DNA from: Cryptomeria japonica
Lineage: Eukaryota; Streptophyta; Pinopsida; Cupressales; Cupressaceae
Direction of reading: 5' to 3'
Assembly: GCF_030272615.1 (NCBI RefSeq)
Contig: NC_081407.1
Location: forward strand, 264,602,574-264,666,573
DNA: 64,000 nt
In this document: one piece after another, positions 1-10,833 of the stretch
Layout: each line of letters begins with the position of its first letter
How positions within the stretch are numbered: position 1 is the stretch's first letter
The notes under the pieces: model-generated
Told to the model about the DNA's origin: nothing
Seen by the model: the letters and a program-made list of their open reading frames with translations, nothing else
The model's database searches: none
Made by a program: the position numbers and the translations under genes

Positions 1-418
1 CATTACTTTTTCCATTTAATGAGATAGAACCTTTACCTTTTAGCATACATGGTGAATTGTTGCCAAATCTCACTACTCCACCATCAAATTCTTTAGGAGA
101 TATGAACTTGTTCTTGTCATCGGTCATGTGATGTGAGCAACCATTATCAATGACCTACTCATCACTGTTGTCAATATGAGATACTAAAGCTTTCTTGTTA
201 GAAAGATCTTCCTTTACTGCTACAAAAAAAATCTCCTCATTGTTTGCATCCTTAGATTCCTCATCGGTAACGCCTTCATACACTACAACATAGTATTATT
301 TCTTACCTTTTCCTTTAAACCTTCTGAACTTTTCCTTCTGACCACTGTTAACAAAGTTTACAACAATGTCCTATTTTGTTACATGAGATACCTTTAAAAG
401 GAAGCTTGCCTTTGTAAT
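1..418 (-). pseudogene. Ty1/copia gag zinc-knuckle and protease fragment
   Basis: Read on the minus strand this segment encodes a degenerate gag tail with a zinc-knuckle remnant (GKLPFKG, then CNKIGHCCKLC), then an acidic linker, then the copia protease motif VIDNGCSHHMTDD. Gag coats the RNA and the aspartic protease matures the polyprotein in virus-like particles. A TAG stop lies directly before VIDNGC, where copia proteases usually have Trp, and further stops follow the zinc knuckle, so it is inactive. It continues off the left edge. It lies downstream of an RT fragment on the same strand, the reverse of the copia order. Lineage resembles the copia gag piece at 58.6-59.0 kb. Confidence 0.75.
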
Positions 419-1084
419 TAATAACTTGTCTCCTTCTGTCTTCTAGTAAATGTTGTTGTCCTCACTAGTTCATTGAAATCCAATCTTTATTAGGTGTGAA
501 TGGAGTCTCTCATACCAAGTCCTTGGTGATTGCTTTAATCCATACAAATATTTATACAGTTTGCATACCATATCCTTGTCTTCAGTCAATGCAAATCCAT
601 CTGGTTGTTCAATATAAACCTCTTCTTCTAGGATTCCATTCAAAAATGCAGACTTCACATCCATTTGGTAAACTTTGAATCCCTTAAATGTTGCAAATAC
701 AAGTAGCATTCTAACTCCTTCAAGTCTAGCAACCAGTGCAAAGGTTTCTCCATAATCTTCCCCTTCTTCTTGTGCATATCCTTTGAAAACTAGTCTTGCC
801 TTGTTCCTAACCACTTCGCCATCTTCATTCAGTTTGTTTCTAAACACCCACTTAGTACCAATCACATTTTTATAAGTTGGTCTGGGGACATGTGACCAAG
901 TGTTGTTCTTCTCTATTTTATCAAGCTCTTCATTCATAGCCTTTATCCAATCATCATCCTTAAGAGCTTCTCTTACTATCTTTGGTTCAATTGTGGAAAT
1001 CAGACAAGCACTTTCTCTGATCTTTCTTCTTGTTTGTACTCTAGTATTCTTGTCACCAATTATTTGATCTTCTATGTGATTCAA
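419..1084 (-). pseudogene. Ty1/copia reverse transcriptase fragment
   Basis: The open part (1084 to 470) encodes the N-terminal half of a copia reverse transcriptase: [49 protein letters not shown] and [12 protein letters not shown] are RT landmarks. Reading on past the stop at 470 in the same frame continues RT-like sequence (TSEDNNIY, stop, KTEGDKLLI) to about 418. There the sequence switches to gag zinc-knuckle sequence. The YVDD catalytic box and RNase H are missing. The first residues look like the integrase-RT linker. Fragment of an element that copied through RNA; not functional. Confidence 0.85.
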
Positions 1085-1094
1085 CTTAACATAT

Positions 1095-4000
1095 CTAGGT
1101 GTGATATGGTGTTGTTAGGCGTTGTATGGTGTCCTAAGGGGTCATAGAACACCATATGACCCCTTAGGACACCATACGACCCCTAACGACACCATATGGT
1201 GTCCTAAGGGCTCATATGGTGTCCTGAGGGGTCATAGGACACCATATGACCAATTAGCACACCATACGACACCTAAGGTGTCATATGGTGTCATTAGGGG
1301 TCGTATGGTGTCCTAAGGGGTCATATGGTTTCCTATGACCCCTTACGATACCATATGACACCTAAACCATATGGAGTCCTAAGGGGTCATAGGACACCAT
1401 ATGACCTCTTAGGATACAATATGACCCCTAATGACACCTAAGGGGTCATATGGTGTCGTAAGGGGTCATAAGACACCATATGACCCCTTACGACACCATA
1501 CGACCCCTAAGGACACAATATGGTGTCCTAAGGCGTCATGGGACACCATATGATCCTGTAGGACATCGTACAATGCCTAACGACACCTAAGGTGTCATAT
1601 GGTATTTTTAGGGGTCGTATGGTGTCCTAAGGGGTCATAGAACACCATATGACCCCTTAGGACACCATGCAATCCCTAAAGACATCTAAGGAGACATATG
1701 GTGTCGTTAGGGGTCATAGGACACCATTAGACACCTAAGATATCATATGGTGTCGTTAGGGGTTGTATGGTGTCCTAAGGGGTCATATATTTTCCTATGA
1801 CCCCTTAGGACACCATATGACCCCTAACGACACCATATGGTGTCCTGAGGGCTCATATGGTTTCCTAAGGGGTCATAGGACACCATATGACCCCTTAGGA
1901 TACAATATGACCCTGAACGACACCTAAGGGGTCATATGGTGTCATCAAGGGTCATATGGTGTTGTAAGGGGTTATAGGACACCATAGACCCCTGACGACA
2001 CCATATGGTGTCCTAAGGGGTAAGGGGTCATAAGACACCATATGACCCCTTAGGACACCATATGACCTCTAACAACACCTAAGGTGTCATATGGTGTTGT
2101 TAGATGGCATATGGTGTCCTAAGGGGTCATGGGACACTATATGACCCCTTAAGACACCATACGACCTGTAAAAAAACAATATGGTCTCTGAAGGGCTCAT
2201 ATGGTGTCCCTATGACCTCTTAGGACACCATACAACCCCTAACAACACCTAAGGTGTTATATGGTGTCGTTAGGGGTCGTATGGTGTCCTAAGGGGTCAT
2301 ATGGTGTCATATGACCCCTTAAGACACACGATGATCCCTTAGGACACCATATGGTGTCGCTAGGGGTTGTATGGTGTCGCTAGGGGTTGTATGGTATGAC
2401 CCCTTAGGACACCATAGGACCCCTAAGGACACCTAAAGTGTCATATGGTGTCATTTGGAATTGTATGGTGTCCTAAGGGGTCATAGAACACCATATGACC
2501 CCTTAGGACACCATACAACCCCTAGCGACACCATATGGTGTCCTAAGGGCTCATCGTGTGTCTTAAGGGGTCATAGGACACCATATGACCCCTTAGGAGA
2601 CCATACAACCCTTAGCAACACCAAAAGGATCATATGATGTGGTGTCATTAGGGGTTGTATGGTGTCCTAAGGGGTCATAGGATACCATATGACCACTTAG
2701 GACGCCATGCAACCCTTAAGTACACCTAAGGGGTCATAAGACACCAAATGACCCCTAAGGATGCCTAAAGTGTCATATGGTGTCGTTAGGTGTCATATGG
2801 TGTCCTAAGGGGTCATAACACATGATATGAAACCCCTTAGGACACCATATGACCCCTAACAACACCATATGGTGTCCTAAAGGCCGATATGGTGTCCTAA
2901 GGGGTCATTGGACACCATATGACCCTTTAGGATACAATATGACCTCTAACGACACCCAAGGGGTCTCATGGTGTCCTAAGGGGTCATAGGACACCATATG
3001 ACCCCTTAGGACACCATACAACCCCTAACAACACCTAAGGTGTCATATGTTGTCGTTAGGGGTTGTAAGGTGTTCTAAGAGGTCACATGACACCATATGA
3101 CCCATTAGGACACCATACGACCCCTAACGACACTTTATGGTGTCCTATGGGCTCATATAGTGTCCTAAGGGGTCATGGGACACCATATGACCCCTTAGGA
3201 CACCATACAACCCTAACAACACCTAAGGTACCATATGGTGTCGTTAGGGGTTGTATGGTGTCCTAAGGGGTCATATGGTGTCCTATGACCCCTTAGGACA
3301 CCATATGAGCCCTTAGGGGTCATATGGTGTCCTAACGTGTCATAGGACACCATATGACCCCTTAGGCTACAATATGACACCTAAGGGGTCATATGGTGTC
3401 CTATTAGGACACCATATGACCCCTTAGGACACGATTCAACCCCTAAAAACACCATATGGTGTCTTAAGGGGTCATAGGAAACCATTTAACCCCTTAGCAC
3501 ACCATACAACCCCTAACGACACCTAAAGTGTCATATGGTGTTGTTAGGGATCGTATGGTGTCTTAAGGGGTCATAGGGCACCATATGACCCCTTAGGACA
3601 CCATACAACCCCTAATGACACCATATGGTGTCCTAAGGGGTCATGGGACACCATATGACCCCTAAAGGCTCATATGGTGTCCTAAGGGGTCATAGGACAC
3701 CATATGACCCGTTAGGACACCATATGACCCCTAACGACACCATATGGTATCCTAAGGGCTCATATACGACTCCTAATGACACCATATGGTGTCTTAAGGG
3801 CTCATAAGGTGTTCTAAGGGGTCATAGGACACCATATTACCCCTTCGAACATCATACGACCCCTAACATCACCTAAGGTGTCATGGTGTCATTAGGGGTC
3901 GTATGGTGTCTTAAGGAGTCATAAGACACCATAGGACCCCTTAGGAGACCATACAACCCCTAAGGACACCTAAAGTGGCATATGGTGTCGTTAGAGGTCG

Positions 4001-4885
4001 TATGGTGTCCTAAGGGGTCATAGGACACCATATCACCCCTTAGGACACCATACGACCCCTAATGACACCATATGGTGCCCTAAGGGCTCACATGGTGTCT
4101 TAAGGAGTCATAGGACACCATATGTCCCTTTAGGATACAATATGACCCCTAACGATACCCAAGGGGTAATATGGTGGCATTAGGGTTCTTATGGTATTGT
4201 AAGGGGTCATAGGACACCATATGACACCTAAGGGGTCATATGGTGTCATTAGGGGTTGTATGGTGTCCTAAGAGGTAATAGGACACCATACAACCCATAA
4301 CAACACCTAAAGTGTCAAATGGTATCACTAGGGATCATATGTTTTCCTATGACTCCTTAGGACACCATACGACCCCTAACAATGCCATATGGTGTCCTAA
4401 GGGCTCATATGCTGTCCTAGGGGCTCATAGGACACCATATGACCCCTTAGGATACAATATGGCCCCTAATGACACCTAAGGGGTCATATGGTGTTGTTAG
4501 GGGTCATATGGTGTTGTAAGGGGTCATAGGACACCATACAACCCCTAACAACACCTAAGGTGGCATATGGTATTGTTAGGGGTTGTTTGGTGTCATAAGG
4601 GGTCATAGGACACCATATGATCCCTTAGGACACCATAAGACCCCTAACAACACCATATGGTGTCATAAGGGTTCATATGGTGTCCTAAGGGGTCATAGGA
4701 CACCATACAATCCCTAAGAACACCTAAGGTGTCATATGGTGTTTTTAGGGGTTGTATGGTTTCCTAAGGGGTCATGGGACACCATATGACCCCTTAGGAC
4801 ATCATACGATCCTTAAGGACACCTAAAGTGTCATATGGTGTCGTTAGGGGTCGTATGGTGTCCTAAGGGGTCATAGGACACCATA
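1095..4885. repeat. Palindromic 20-mer satellite array (~3.8 kb)
   Basis: The array is built of the 20-mer GACACCATATGACCCCTTAG, a sister 20-mer GACACCATACGACCCCTAAC, and their reverse complements. The two orientations alternate, so larger units of roughly 100 bp are themselves inverted repeats and could fold into long hairpins or cruciforms. Copies are degenerate (a few changes per monomer) and spacing drifts, so it is old or was amplified with errors. Short apparent ORFs inside simply translate the repeat. Left edge abuts the copia RT fragment, right edge a pyrimidine-rich tract. No coding content. Confidence 0.93.
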
Positions 4886-5190
<305 letters not shown>

Positions 5191-5491
5191 TCCCTCAAGT
5201 ATCTCTCTCACTTTTCTTACATGTTAAGAAATTTGATATCGGATTATATCCAATATCCGATTTGTCTTCATTAGGGTGCCAACGGGAATTTTTTGTAGGG
5301 CTAGGGAAAAATATGTATAAAAATCAGATATCCTATTTTTTTACCATACAAAAATAGGCTTGTGGGTCATTTTGTGTATTCCAATGGCCCACACATTCAT
5401 TTTGCGGGAAACGTTCATGGGTTTTTAGACAAAAAGTCATAGAATACAGCTTTTCAGAGATTCTCGTGGACAAATTTGACATTGTCAATCA
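5191..5491. other. Non-coding flank upstream of the DDE-like pseudogene
   Basis: AT-rich sequence without an open frame. It holds a short imperfect inverted repeat around 5237-5263 (ATCGGATTATATCC / CAATATCCGAT). No convincing terminal inverted repeat or TATA-initiator pair was found by eye. It probably contains the 5' end of the transposon-like unit that follows. Confidence 0.4.
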
Positions 5492-6118
5492 TTGAGGAGC
5501 AACAGTCATCGAAATCATAAATGTAAAAGAAAGCTTTCAAATGACCAAATAGAAGTATATAGACAAAGAGATAGAGAAGGTCATAGAAGGAGAAGACATG
5601 GTATGTCAAATATTGGTGAAGAATTTGCAAATGTTACTTCAAGTGAAGAAGAAATTGAATTTGAAAATGTTGAGCAAGTTATTGAAAATGAAAATGAAAA
5701 TGTTGATTTTTATATTGAAAATGTTGAACATGATATTCAAAGTGGGAATGACAATGTTGAAATAGATATTGAAAATTATCAACATGATATTGAATTTACG
5801 AATGAAAATGTGGGAATTGAAAGTGTAAATGTAGTAATTGACAATGAAGGTGAAAATGTGGGTGTTGGCATTGAAGGTGAAAATTTGAGAATTGACATTG
5901 GATGTGACCATTTGGGAAATTTTGACATTGAAGGTGGAATTGTTCAACCAAGTGGGTCATATGTAACACCGAACTACGTGAGAAATGAAGACCCTCTCAT
6001 GGATGAAAGGAAAATTCCAAATTCAAGACCTTCAAGGACCCCAGAATGGTTACTTGAAATTGATGAGAACATTATTGCCAATCTTGAAGGAAAGAGGTCA
6101 ACAAGAACCGTTCATTAG
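5492..6118 (+). pseudogene. N-terminal part of DDE-like transposase: basic region plus acidic repeats
   Basis: Encodes 208 codons. A strongly basic N-terminus (HRNHKCKRKLSNDQ, RQRDREGHRRRRHG) is followed by a long acidic, Asn-rich stretch (residues about 50-150) of degenerate repeats of the form ENVxxxIEN. It ends with a Pro/Arg segment (RPSRTPEWLLEIDENI). After the TAG stop at 6116 the same protein seems to continue (ATQIFNQHF), so this is one piece of a broken longer gene running to 8483. The basic-plus-acidic layout would suit a DNA-binding protein, but that is inference. No named domain recognised. Confidence 0.5.
5640..5935 (+). repeat. Coding minisatellite (ENV/IEN acidic repeat)
   Basis: About ten degenerate copies of a 21-33-nt unit rich in GAAAATGTTGA/ATTGAAAATG encode acidic ENV-I-EN repeats inside the 5492-6118 reading frame. 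Copies vary in length by multiples of three, so the frame was kept while the array changed, suggesting expansion when the gene still coded. Confidence 0.6.
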
Positions 6119-6208
6119 TGGGCTACACAAATTTTCAACCAACATTTTAGCAATAAGACATTGATTGAGCAATGCCAACTTTTTGTTCAATTGCTAAAGA
6201 TGTAAAAG

Positions 6209-6967
6209 ATGAGACCATTACTAGCCAAATTGAAGATCCGTATGAACAAGAAGATGGAGAAAAAATTTATTATTGTAAAAAATATTTTTGATGCTCTCAA
6301 TTCTATTGGAAATAATAGCAAGGAAAAAGATAAGAGATCCTCTCGAAGAGTGATTAAAACCTCCTTAGTAAGCCATCAATTTAGGAAGGCTCATTTTATG
6401 AGACAAACTTGTGTTGATTTGAACATAAACCGTAACACTTTGAATAGAGCACTTGCAAGAAGACAAATACTCGATGATCCCCTTCAACATGATACATGGG
6501 CTTTTGGTGGGAGGCTTCCACGTGTTGATAGAAATTTGACCAACAATGTGAAGGAGGAAATTCAACAATTTTGGCACTCTAATTGTAGAGTATCACCCAA
6601 TGTAAAGGATGTTTTAAAATTAAGAATCGACAACCGAGACAACACACCACATCCCAAACATTTCTTGGAATCAAGCCAAATATCACAAACAATGTTGTAC
6701 AAAAAAATTTGTGAAGAACATCCAACTTTGAAAATATCTCAAAGGGCCTTTGACTCTTTGAATCCATTTTATTGTGTACCCATTAAGATTCGTAATACTT
6801 GTTGTTGCAAATACCATGTTGAGTTTTCAATGTACCATGAACTTTTATTTTATATTCGTTCTACAATGCATACTAATGATATGTTGCAAGAGTGTGGTGC
6901 AATGCAGTTTCCAAAATTATCAAGAGACTTGCTAGATCTACTTTTGTGTCGTACAGATGATGGATGA
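6209..6967 (+). pseudogene. Middle part of DDE-like transposase: putative helix-turn-helix and Cys-rich region
   Basis: 252 codons in one frame. A basic segment (KDKRSSRRVIKTSLVSHQFRKAHF) precedes a stretch that looks like a helix-turn-helix (DLNINRNTLNRALARRQIL). Then follow VSPNVKDVLKLRIDNRDN, a KHFLESSQISQTMLYKKIC motif and a cysteine cluster NTCCCKYHVEF. The frame stops at 6965 (TGA after CRTDDG) and resumes after about 20 bases, so it is not an independent gene. Similar uncharacterised proteins with this Cys cluster occur, as far as I recall, in plants and animals, but I cannot name the family with certainty. Confidence 0.5.
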
Positions 6968-6988
6968 TTTTTCTATAGAAATGATTGT

Positions 6989-7570
6989 TTGAATGAGAAG
7001 TGCTCGGAATGTGGTGGGTTTTCAAAATTTGTTTCGTGTTTTCATGAGGGCAGCAAACATGAGTTTGGAAAGAATATTGTTGAGAAAAAAAGATATGAGA
7101 CAATGGAATATACTTTGAAGAGTGGAGGTGGAGGTTCTAGATGCGAGTTGGTCTCTAAAGAAGTTAGTGTTGCTGATTTTATTTTGGATTTTAAGGAAAA
7201 TCTTTTCTACAAGTATGCAAGGCACACCCATAAGTCTCAATGGTTGGATCAATAGTTCAGGATGTGTATGAACTCTTTCCCGTTTATCACTATTATATCG
7301 TTGGTTATTTTGTAGAAAACTATACATTGCAACCACAAATTGAGGTATAGTCTCAGTATTACAATTCAATCCAGATTGCTATTTTTGTTCACATAACATA
7401 TAGGCATTCCCCTAATAGTATAGAAGAGGACAGGAAGATAATCCGGGAGTATCATTTTTATATGAGTGATGATAGATCACACTCCTCCAAGTATGTGCAA
7501 CATTGTTTCAATAAAAAATTTGAGTTCTTGCAAGAGAAAGGTATTTCAATTGACCGTCATCTCATATGAT
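6989..7570 (+). pseudogene. DDE-like transposase: zinc-ribbon-like region and first acidic motif
   Basis: The open part (6989-7255) carries CLNEKCSECGG just before and at its start, a paired-cysteine arrangement suggesting metal binding. It is followed by VADFILDFKENLFYKYARHTHKSQWLDQ. After stops the frame can be followed through FVHITYRHSPNSIEED and YHFYMSDDRSHSSKYVQHC to about 7570. The SDDR motif is the best candidate for the first catalytic Asp of a DDE nuclease. Several stops interrupt it. Assignment of the catalytic residue is inference. Confidence 0.45.
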
Positions 7571-8010
7571 CAGATAACTGCATAGGTCAATTCAAGAATT
7601 CTCGTAGTTTTTATTGGTTGATTAGAATGCATGTAGAGAGGCGTATACCTCATAGTTAGATTTTTCTTGAAGCAGGGCATGGGAAGGGGGAACATGATGG
7701 AGTAGGTGAATGTTTGAAGAGAACTCTAGTTGAGGAATTGAGGATTTCAGGAGCAAAATTCTCTTATGCACGTTCTGTTGTTGATTGGTGTACTTTAGCA
7801 TTGTCACAAGGAGGGACACGGAAGGAGACACATTGGATTGTTAAACAATTAAAGATTCTTCAAAGATGCATTCATTCTGCATCTCAGATGCAAGTACATG
7901 GACCATTTGTACATGAGAGTTGGCTTGTTTTTGTCAGAGTTTTGTTCAACATGGTTGGGATCAGTGCGAGTCAAGTGAGTGGATTGATACATGGGTTCCA
8001 CAATATCTAA
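7571..8010 (+). pseudogene. DDE-like transposase: second and third catalytic motif candidates
   Basis: The reading frame gives SDNCIGQFKNSRSFYWL directly after a stop, then EAGHGKGEHDGVGECLKRTL. In my recollection of this uncharacterised eukaryotic family, a conserved S-D-x-C-x-G-Q-F-K block and an H-G-K-G-x-x-D-G block are hallmarks; the Asp and a Glu would complete a DDE triad. The open frame 7714-8010 ends beyond a frameshift near 7950-7990, where the protein continues in the +2 frame at 7920-8483. Inactivated by stops at 7568 and 7658 and by that frameshift. Confidence 0.5.
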
Positions 8011-8483
8011 CTCCTTTATCTCAAAAAAAATCAATGTCAAATGATGATACGGAAAGCTCAGTTGAGTATGACCATCTTTCAGATCTTTTAAATCTAGGAC
8101 ATGTTTTTGCAGTGGTTGCACCGCAAGGAAATGAGGAGAGATTAGACTATTGGTTGGTACAATGTGTACAGGGAAAGCTAAAGCTAACACAGTCGGTCAT
8201 AGATGATGATGGGTTCACATATCCTACAAGTTCAGTTGTTGTTGCAAGAACTTGGTTGCGAACATGCATGATTAGAAAGAATGGCATACCTGCATTTCAA
8301 GACTACAAGAGACACAAAACCATTCTCATGTATTCACACCTTATCATAGCTACAAATGTCAAGTTGTTGAAGTATCAAGCAAGAATGAAGAACAAAAAGC
8401 TATGGACAAAGAGTAGTGATGATCACGAAGCAATACTGGATACTCTTAAGAAAAGAGATGACCCTTCAAGCACACTTGAGTAG
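7920..8483 (+). pseudogene. C-terminal domain of the DDE-like transposase
   Basis: 187 codons, in a different frame from the preceding piece. The first ~20 codons are shadow; homologous-looking protein starts around WIDTWVPQYL. A compact domain follows: LGHVFAVVAPQGNEERLDYW, LVQCVQGKLKLTQSVIDDDG, SSVVVARTWLR, HLIIATNVKLLKYQ. The beta-rich rhythm of 'VFAVV...YWLVQC...VVARTWL...HLIIA' faintly recalls BAH-type modules, but this is only an impression. Ends in a TAG at 8481. Confidence 0.45.
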
Positions 8484-8989
8484 GTCTTTATTATCTTTTT
8501 TTCAATCATGATTTTTGTCTCAAATAATGATCATAAAACCTTAATGTTCAAGTTTGTTACATATATATTAAGAATGTGTTAAAAATGTAGGTCTACTTTG
8601 ATGAACATTACTAATGCATCACGATTTTGCATGCATGTAGTGGGTACACTCAATATAGTTTGTATAATCCCACCTCTTTGTTAATCTGACATCTTTGTTT
8701 ATTATCATGCATTTCATTTCAAATAATTATCATAAAAACTTTATGCTAATGCAGGTCTTTTTGAATCATTACAACACCATTGCAATATGATTTTTGCATC
8801 AACGTAGTGGGTACACTCAATATAATCCCATCTCTCCATTTATCATTATGTTTTTATGTGTTTATTAACAACTCTTGAAAATGTAGGTCTTTTTGATGTT
8901 CAAGTTGCTTATGTTGGTCTTCATTTATATGCATGCATTGATCTACGTAAGCTTTGCTCTCATGACATGAGGATGTCTGATGCACATGA
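8484..8989. other. AT-rich 3' flank with imperfect duplication
   Basis: No coding potential. Two imperfect copies of about 110-130 bp are present: both contain AATGTAGGTCTWYTTTGATG-like or GCAGGTCTTTTTGA sequence followed by GTAGTGGGTACACTCAATATA (about 8640 and 8808). Likely the 3' untranslated region or the end of the transposon-like unit. Confidence 0.45.
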
Positions 8990-9215
8990 AGTGGGATGTT
9001 GTATTTGTATATGAGTACATTGATGTAACTTTGTTATGATGATATATGGTGTATTTGTACATGACTACAAATATATACAATGTATTTACACATGAGCACA
9101 TTGGTGTAGTTGTATTGCTGATATATAATATATTTGTACATGAATGAACTGGTTTAGTTGCATTGATGATATACAATGTATTTGAACATGAGTACATTGT
9201 TGTAATTGTATTATT
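8990..9215. repeat. ~60-bp minisatellite
   Basis: About four degenerate copies of a 58-62-bp unit. Each has a TGATATATGGTGTATTTGTA-like core, CATGAGTACATTG-like sequence and TGTAGTTGTATTG. A minus-strand frame through it encodes a Tyr/Ser/Cys/Asn-rich repeat (YSCSNTLYI...), which I take as a by-product of the repeat rather than a gene. Confidence 0.7.
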
Positions 9216-9356
9216 TTGTTCACCTTGATTTGGAGGGCTATCAATTATCAATTGAGAAAATAAATTCCTTGAATCTAAAAATTCTTTATTATATTTCAAG
9301 AATGGGATTGTTCTTCATTTCTCATTTAAACCCCAATTCAACCCACTCTTTGTGTT

Positions 9357-9500
9357 CATCTTCTCTATATATCCTCATCATGCTTAATTCAATGTGACAG
9401 ATTGTGTTTCATCTGCTGCTTAAAGAATATGGGGCAGCTAAAAAATGTGACAGACTGTGTTTCATCTTCTCTGTATATCCTCATCATACTTAATTCAATG
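9357..9500. repeat. 38-bp direct repeat, 106 bp apart
   Basis: CATCTTCTCTATATATCCTC...TTAATTCAATG at 9357-9394 recurs with two changes at 9463-9500. The intervening sequence also contains a TGTGACAGA(T/C)TGTGTTTCATC duplication. It precedes the isolated satellite-unit fragment. Confidence 0.75.
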
Positions 9501-9504
9501 CAAT

Positions 9505-9590
9505 GGATTTTTTCGCCAACTGAGAAATCATTGTCCTAAAAGTATCACTCTAAATCTTGTAAATATGAGAGAGGCTTTTGTAGGCAGCCT
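9505..9590. repeat. Isolated fragment of the 358-bp satellite unit
   Basis: This 86-bp block (CGCCAACTGAGAAATCATTG... CTTTTGTAGGCAGCC) matches, with few changes, the segment of the 24.8-29.1 kb satellite that runs from TTTTTTTGCCAACTGAAAAA to GTAGGCAGCC. It is a single dispersed partial unit about 15 kb from the array, in the same plus-strand orientation. Confidence 0.8.
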
Positions 9591-10833
9591 ATTAGTTCCC
9601 AAATCAACAAATCCCAGATCCTAGAGAAATAACCACTAACTCATAGATAGAATTAGGATTGGTTTTGGCCAACGAACAAGATTTAGTACAAAGGCTGTGA
9701 TCTTCTACTCTTTAGGCTCTGCATGACCTACGTGGGTACCCCTATTGCAATGTTTCACAACATTTCAACTTTACATGGACAGACATTGCAGTGTATAGCA
9801 GATGCTTTCAATGAAAATATACCAAGGAAAAGTATGATATACTACGAATTCTGGCTCAAACCTTAGTTTGTACTACTTTGCTTGCATTGAAAACTGGTTC
9901 TAATCTATTTTACTCCTAATGCAGAAAAACTAGAAAATGAAATATAAAGGGTAAAATAAGAATGTTGAAATGATCCTAAAACCTTGAAAAGTATAACCAA
10001 TGCCTGTTCAAGGGAGACAAAGAGTCAAATAATAGGTTTAAAGATAGAAAATATCACAATATCACCATTAAAGTTCAATACTAAACATCCAAGACTTGTT
10101 TAAAATGCTCGGACACCGAGAACGTATTCACAACTTCCTCACAAATCCTCTCACACAAGTGTTGTAGTATTCAAGACATAATTTCATTCATTTACTTGAA
10201 ATGAAACCTATCAAGATATACACATTTTCCATTAGAGAAGAAAAATTGAACATATCATTAACATAACAACTCATACAACACCATACAAAAGATATGAGCA
10301 AGAAAAATAAATGTCCTCTTTATTGATTTTCAAAATAAAAATGATACATTCATTATAAATTGTTGTGCTAAATAAATTTATAAAAGACTATCTATCATAG
10401 TATTGCTTCAAATCTATCCTAGTACATACTAAGCAGAATTTTTAGAATCGTTCTTTTTCACCCTGGATTCCCTTTTATAACACAAGGGAGCAAAACAAGC
10501 TTCAGGCCAAGAAGACACATGTCAAAAGTACAATGCTTTACAATTCGCCATAAGGCCCATTCTTGTCCTTGTCAACATGCGTGCAATCTTCCTAGTTTCA
10601 TTAAATGCAGGCGGCTAGGAAGTAACCATCTTGGAAGCCTTGGACTGCAAGTCTAGAAAATTTCCCTTTCATTGGTACCTTGACACATGCCTCTGTTAGG
10701 AACTGAAGTACACCATGGCACCTAGAAGTAGGTAACCTAGAGAACGGTCCTTCATGATTGAATGCTTCTATCAATCCTCCTCAAAATTAGCAACCTGCAC
10801 AATAATTCAAAGTAATAAAATAGGAGAAATAGA
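9591..10833. other. Non-coding flank downstream of the minus-strand coiled-coil block
   Basis: No credible ORF. 9591-9830 is homologous to about 16018-16215 (both contain CAAATCAACARAT, CTTTAGGCTCTGCA and a TATAGCAGAT motif), so a shared repeat family is present. The remainder (to 10833) is AT-rich, directly follows the end of the minus-strand coding block, and probably represents its 3' untranslated/terminal sequence. No polypurine tract or LTR end could be assigned. Confidence 0.4.

Noticed and set aside
1122-2637. Open frames encoding [18 protein letters not shown]-like repeats
   Set aside because: They are translations of the palindromic 20-mer satellite and appear wherever the repeat happens to stay open.
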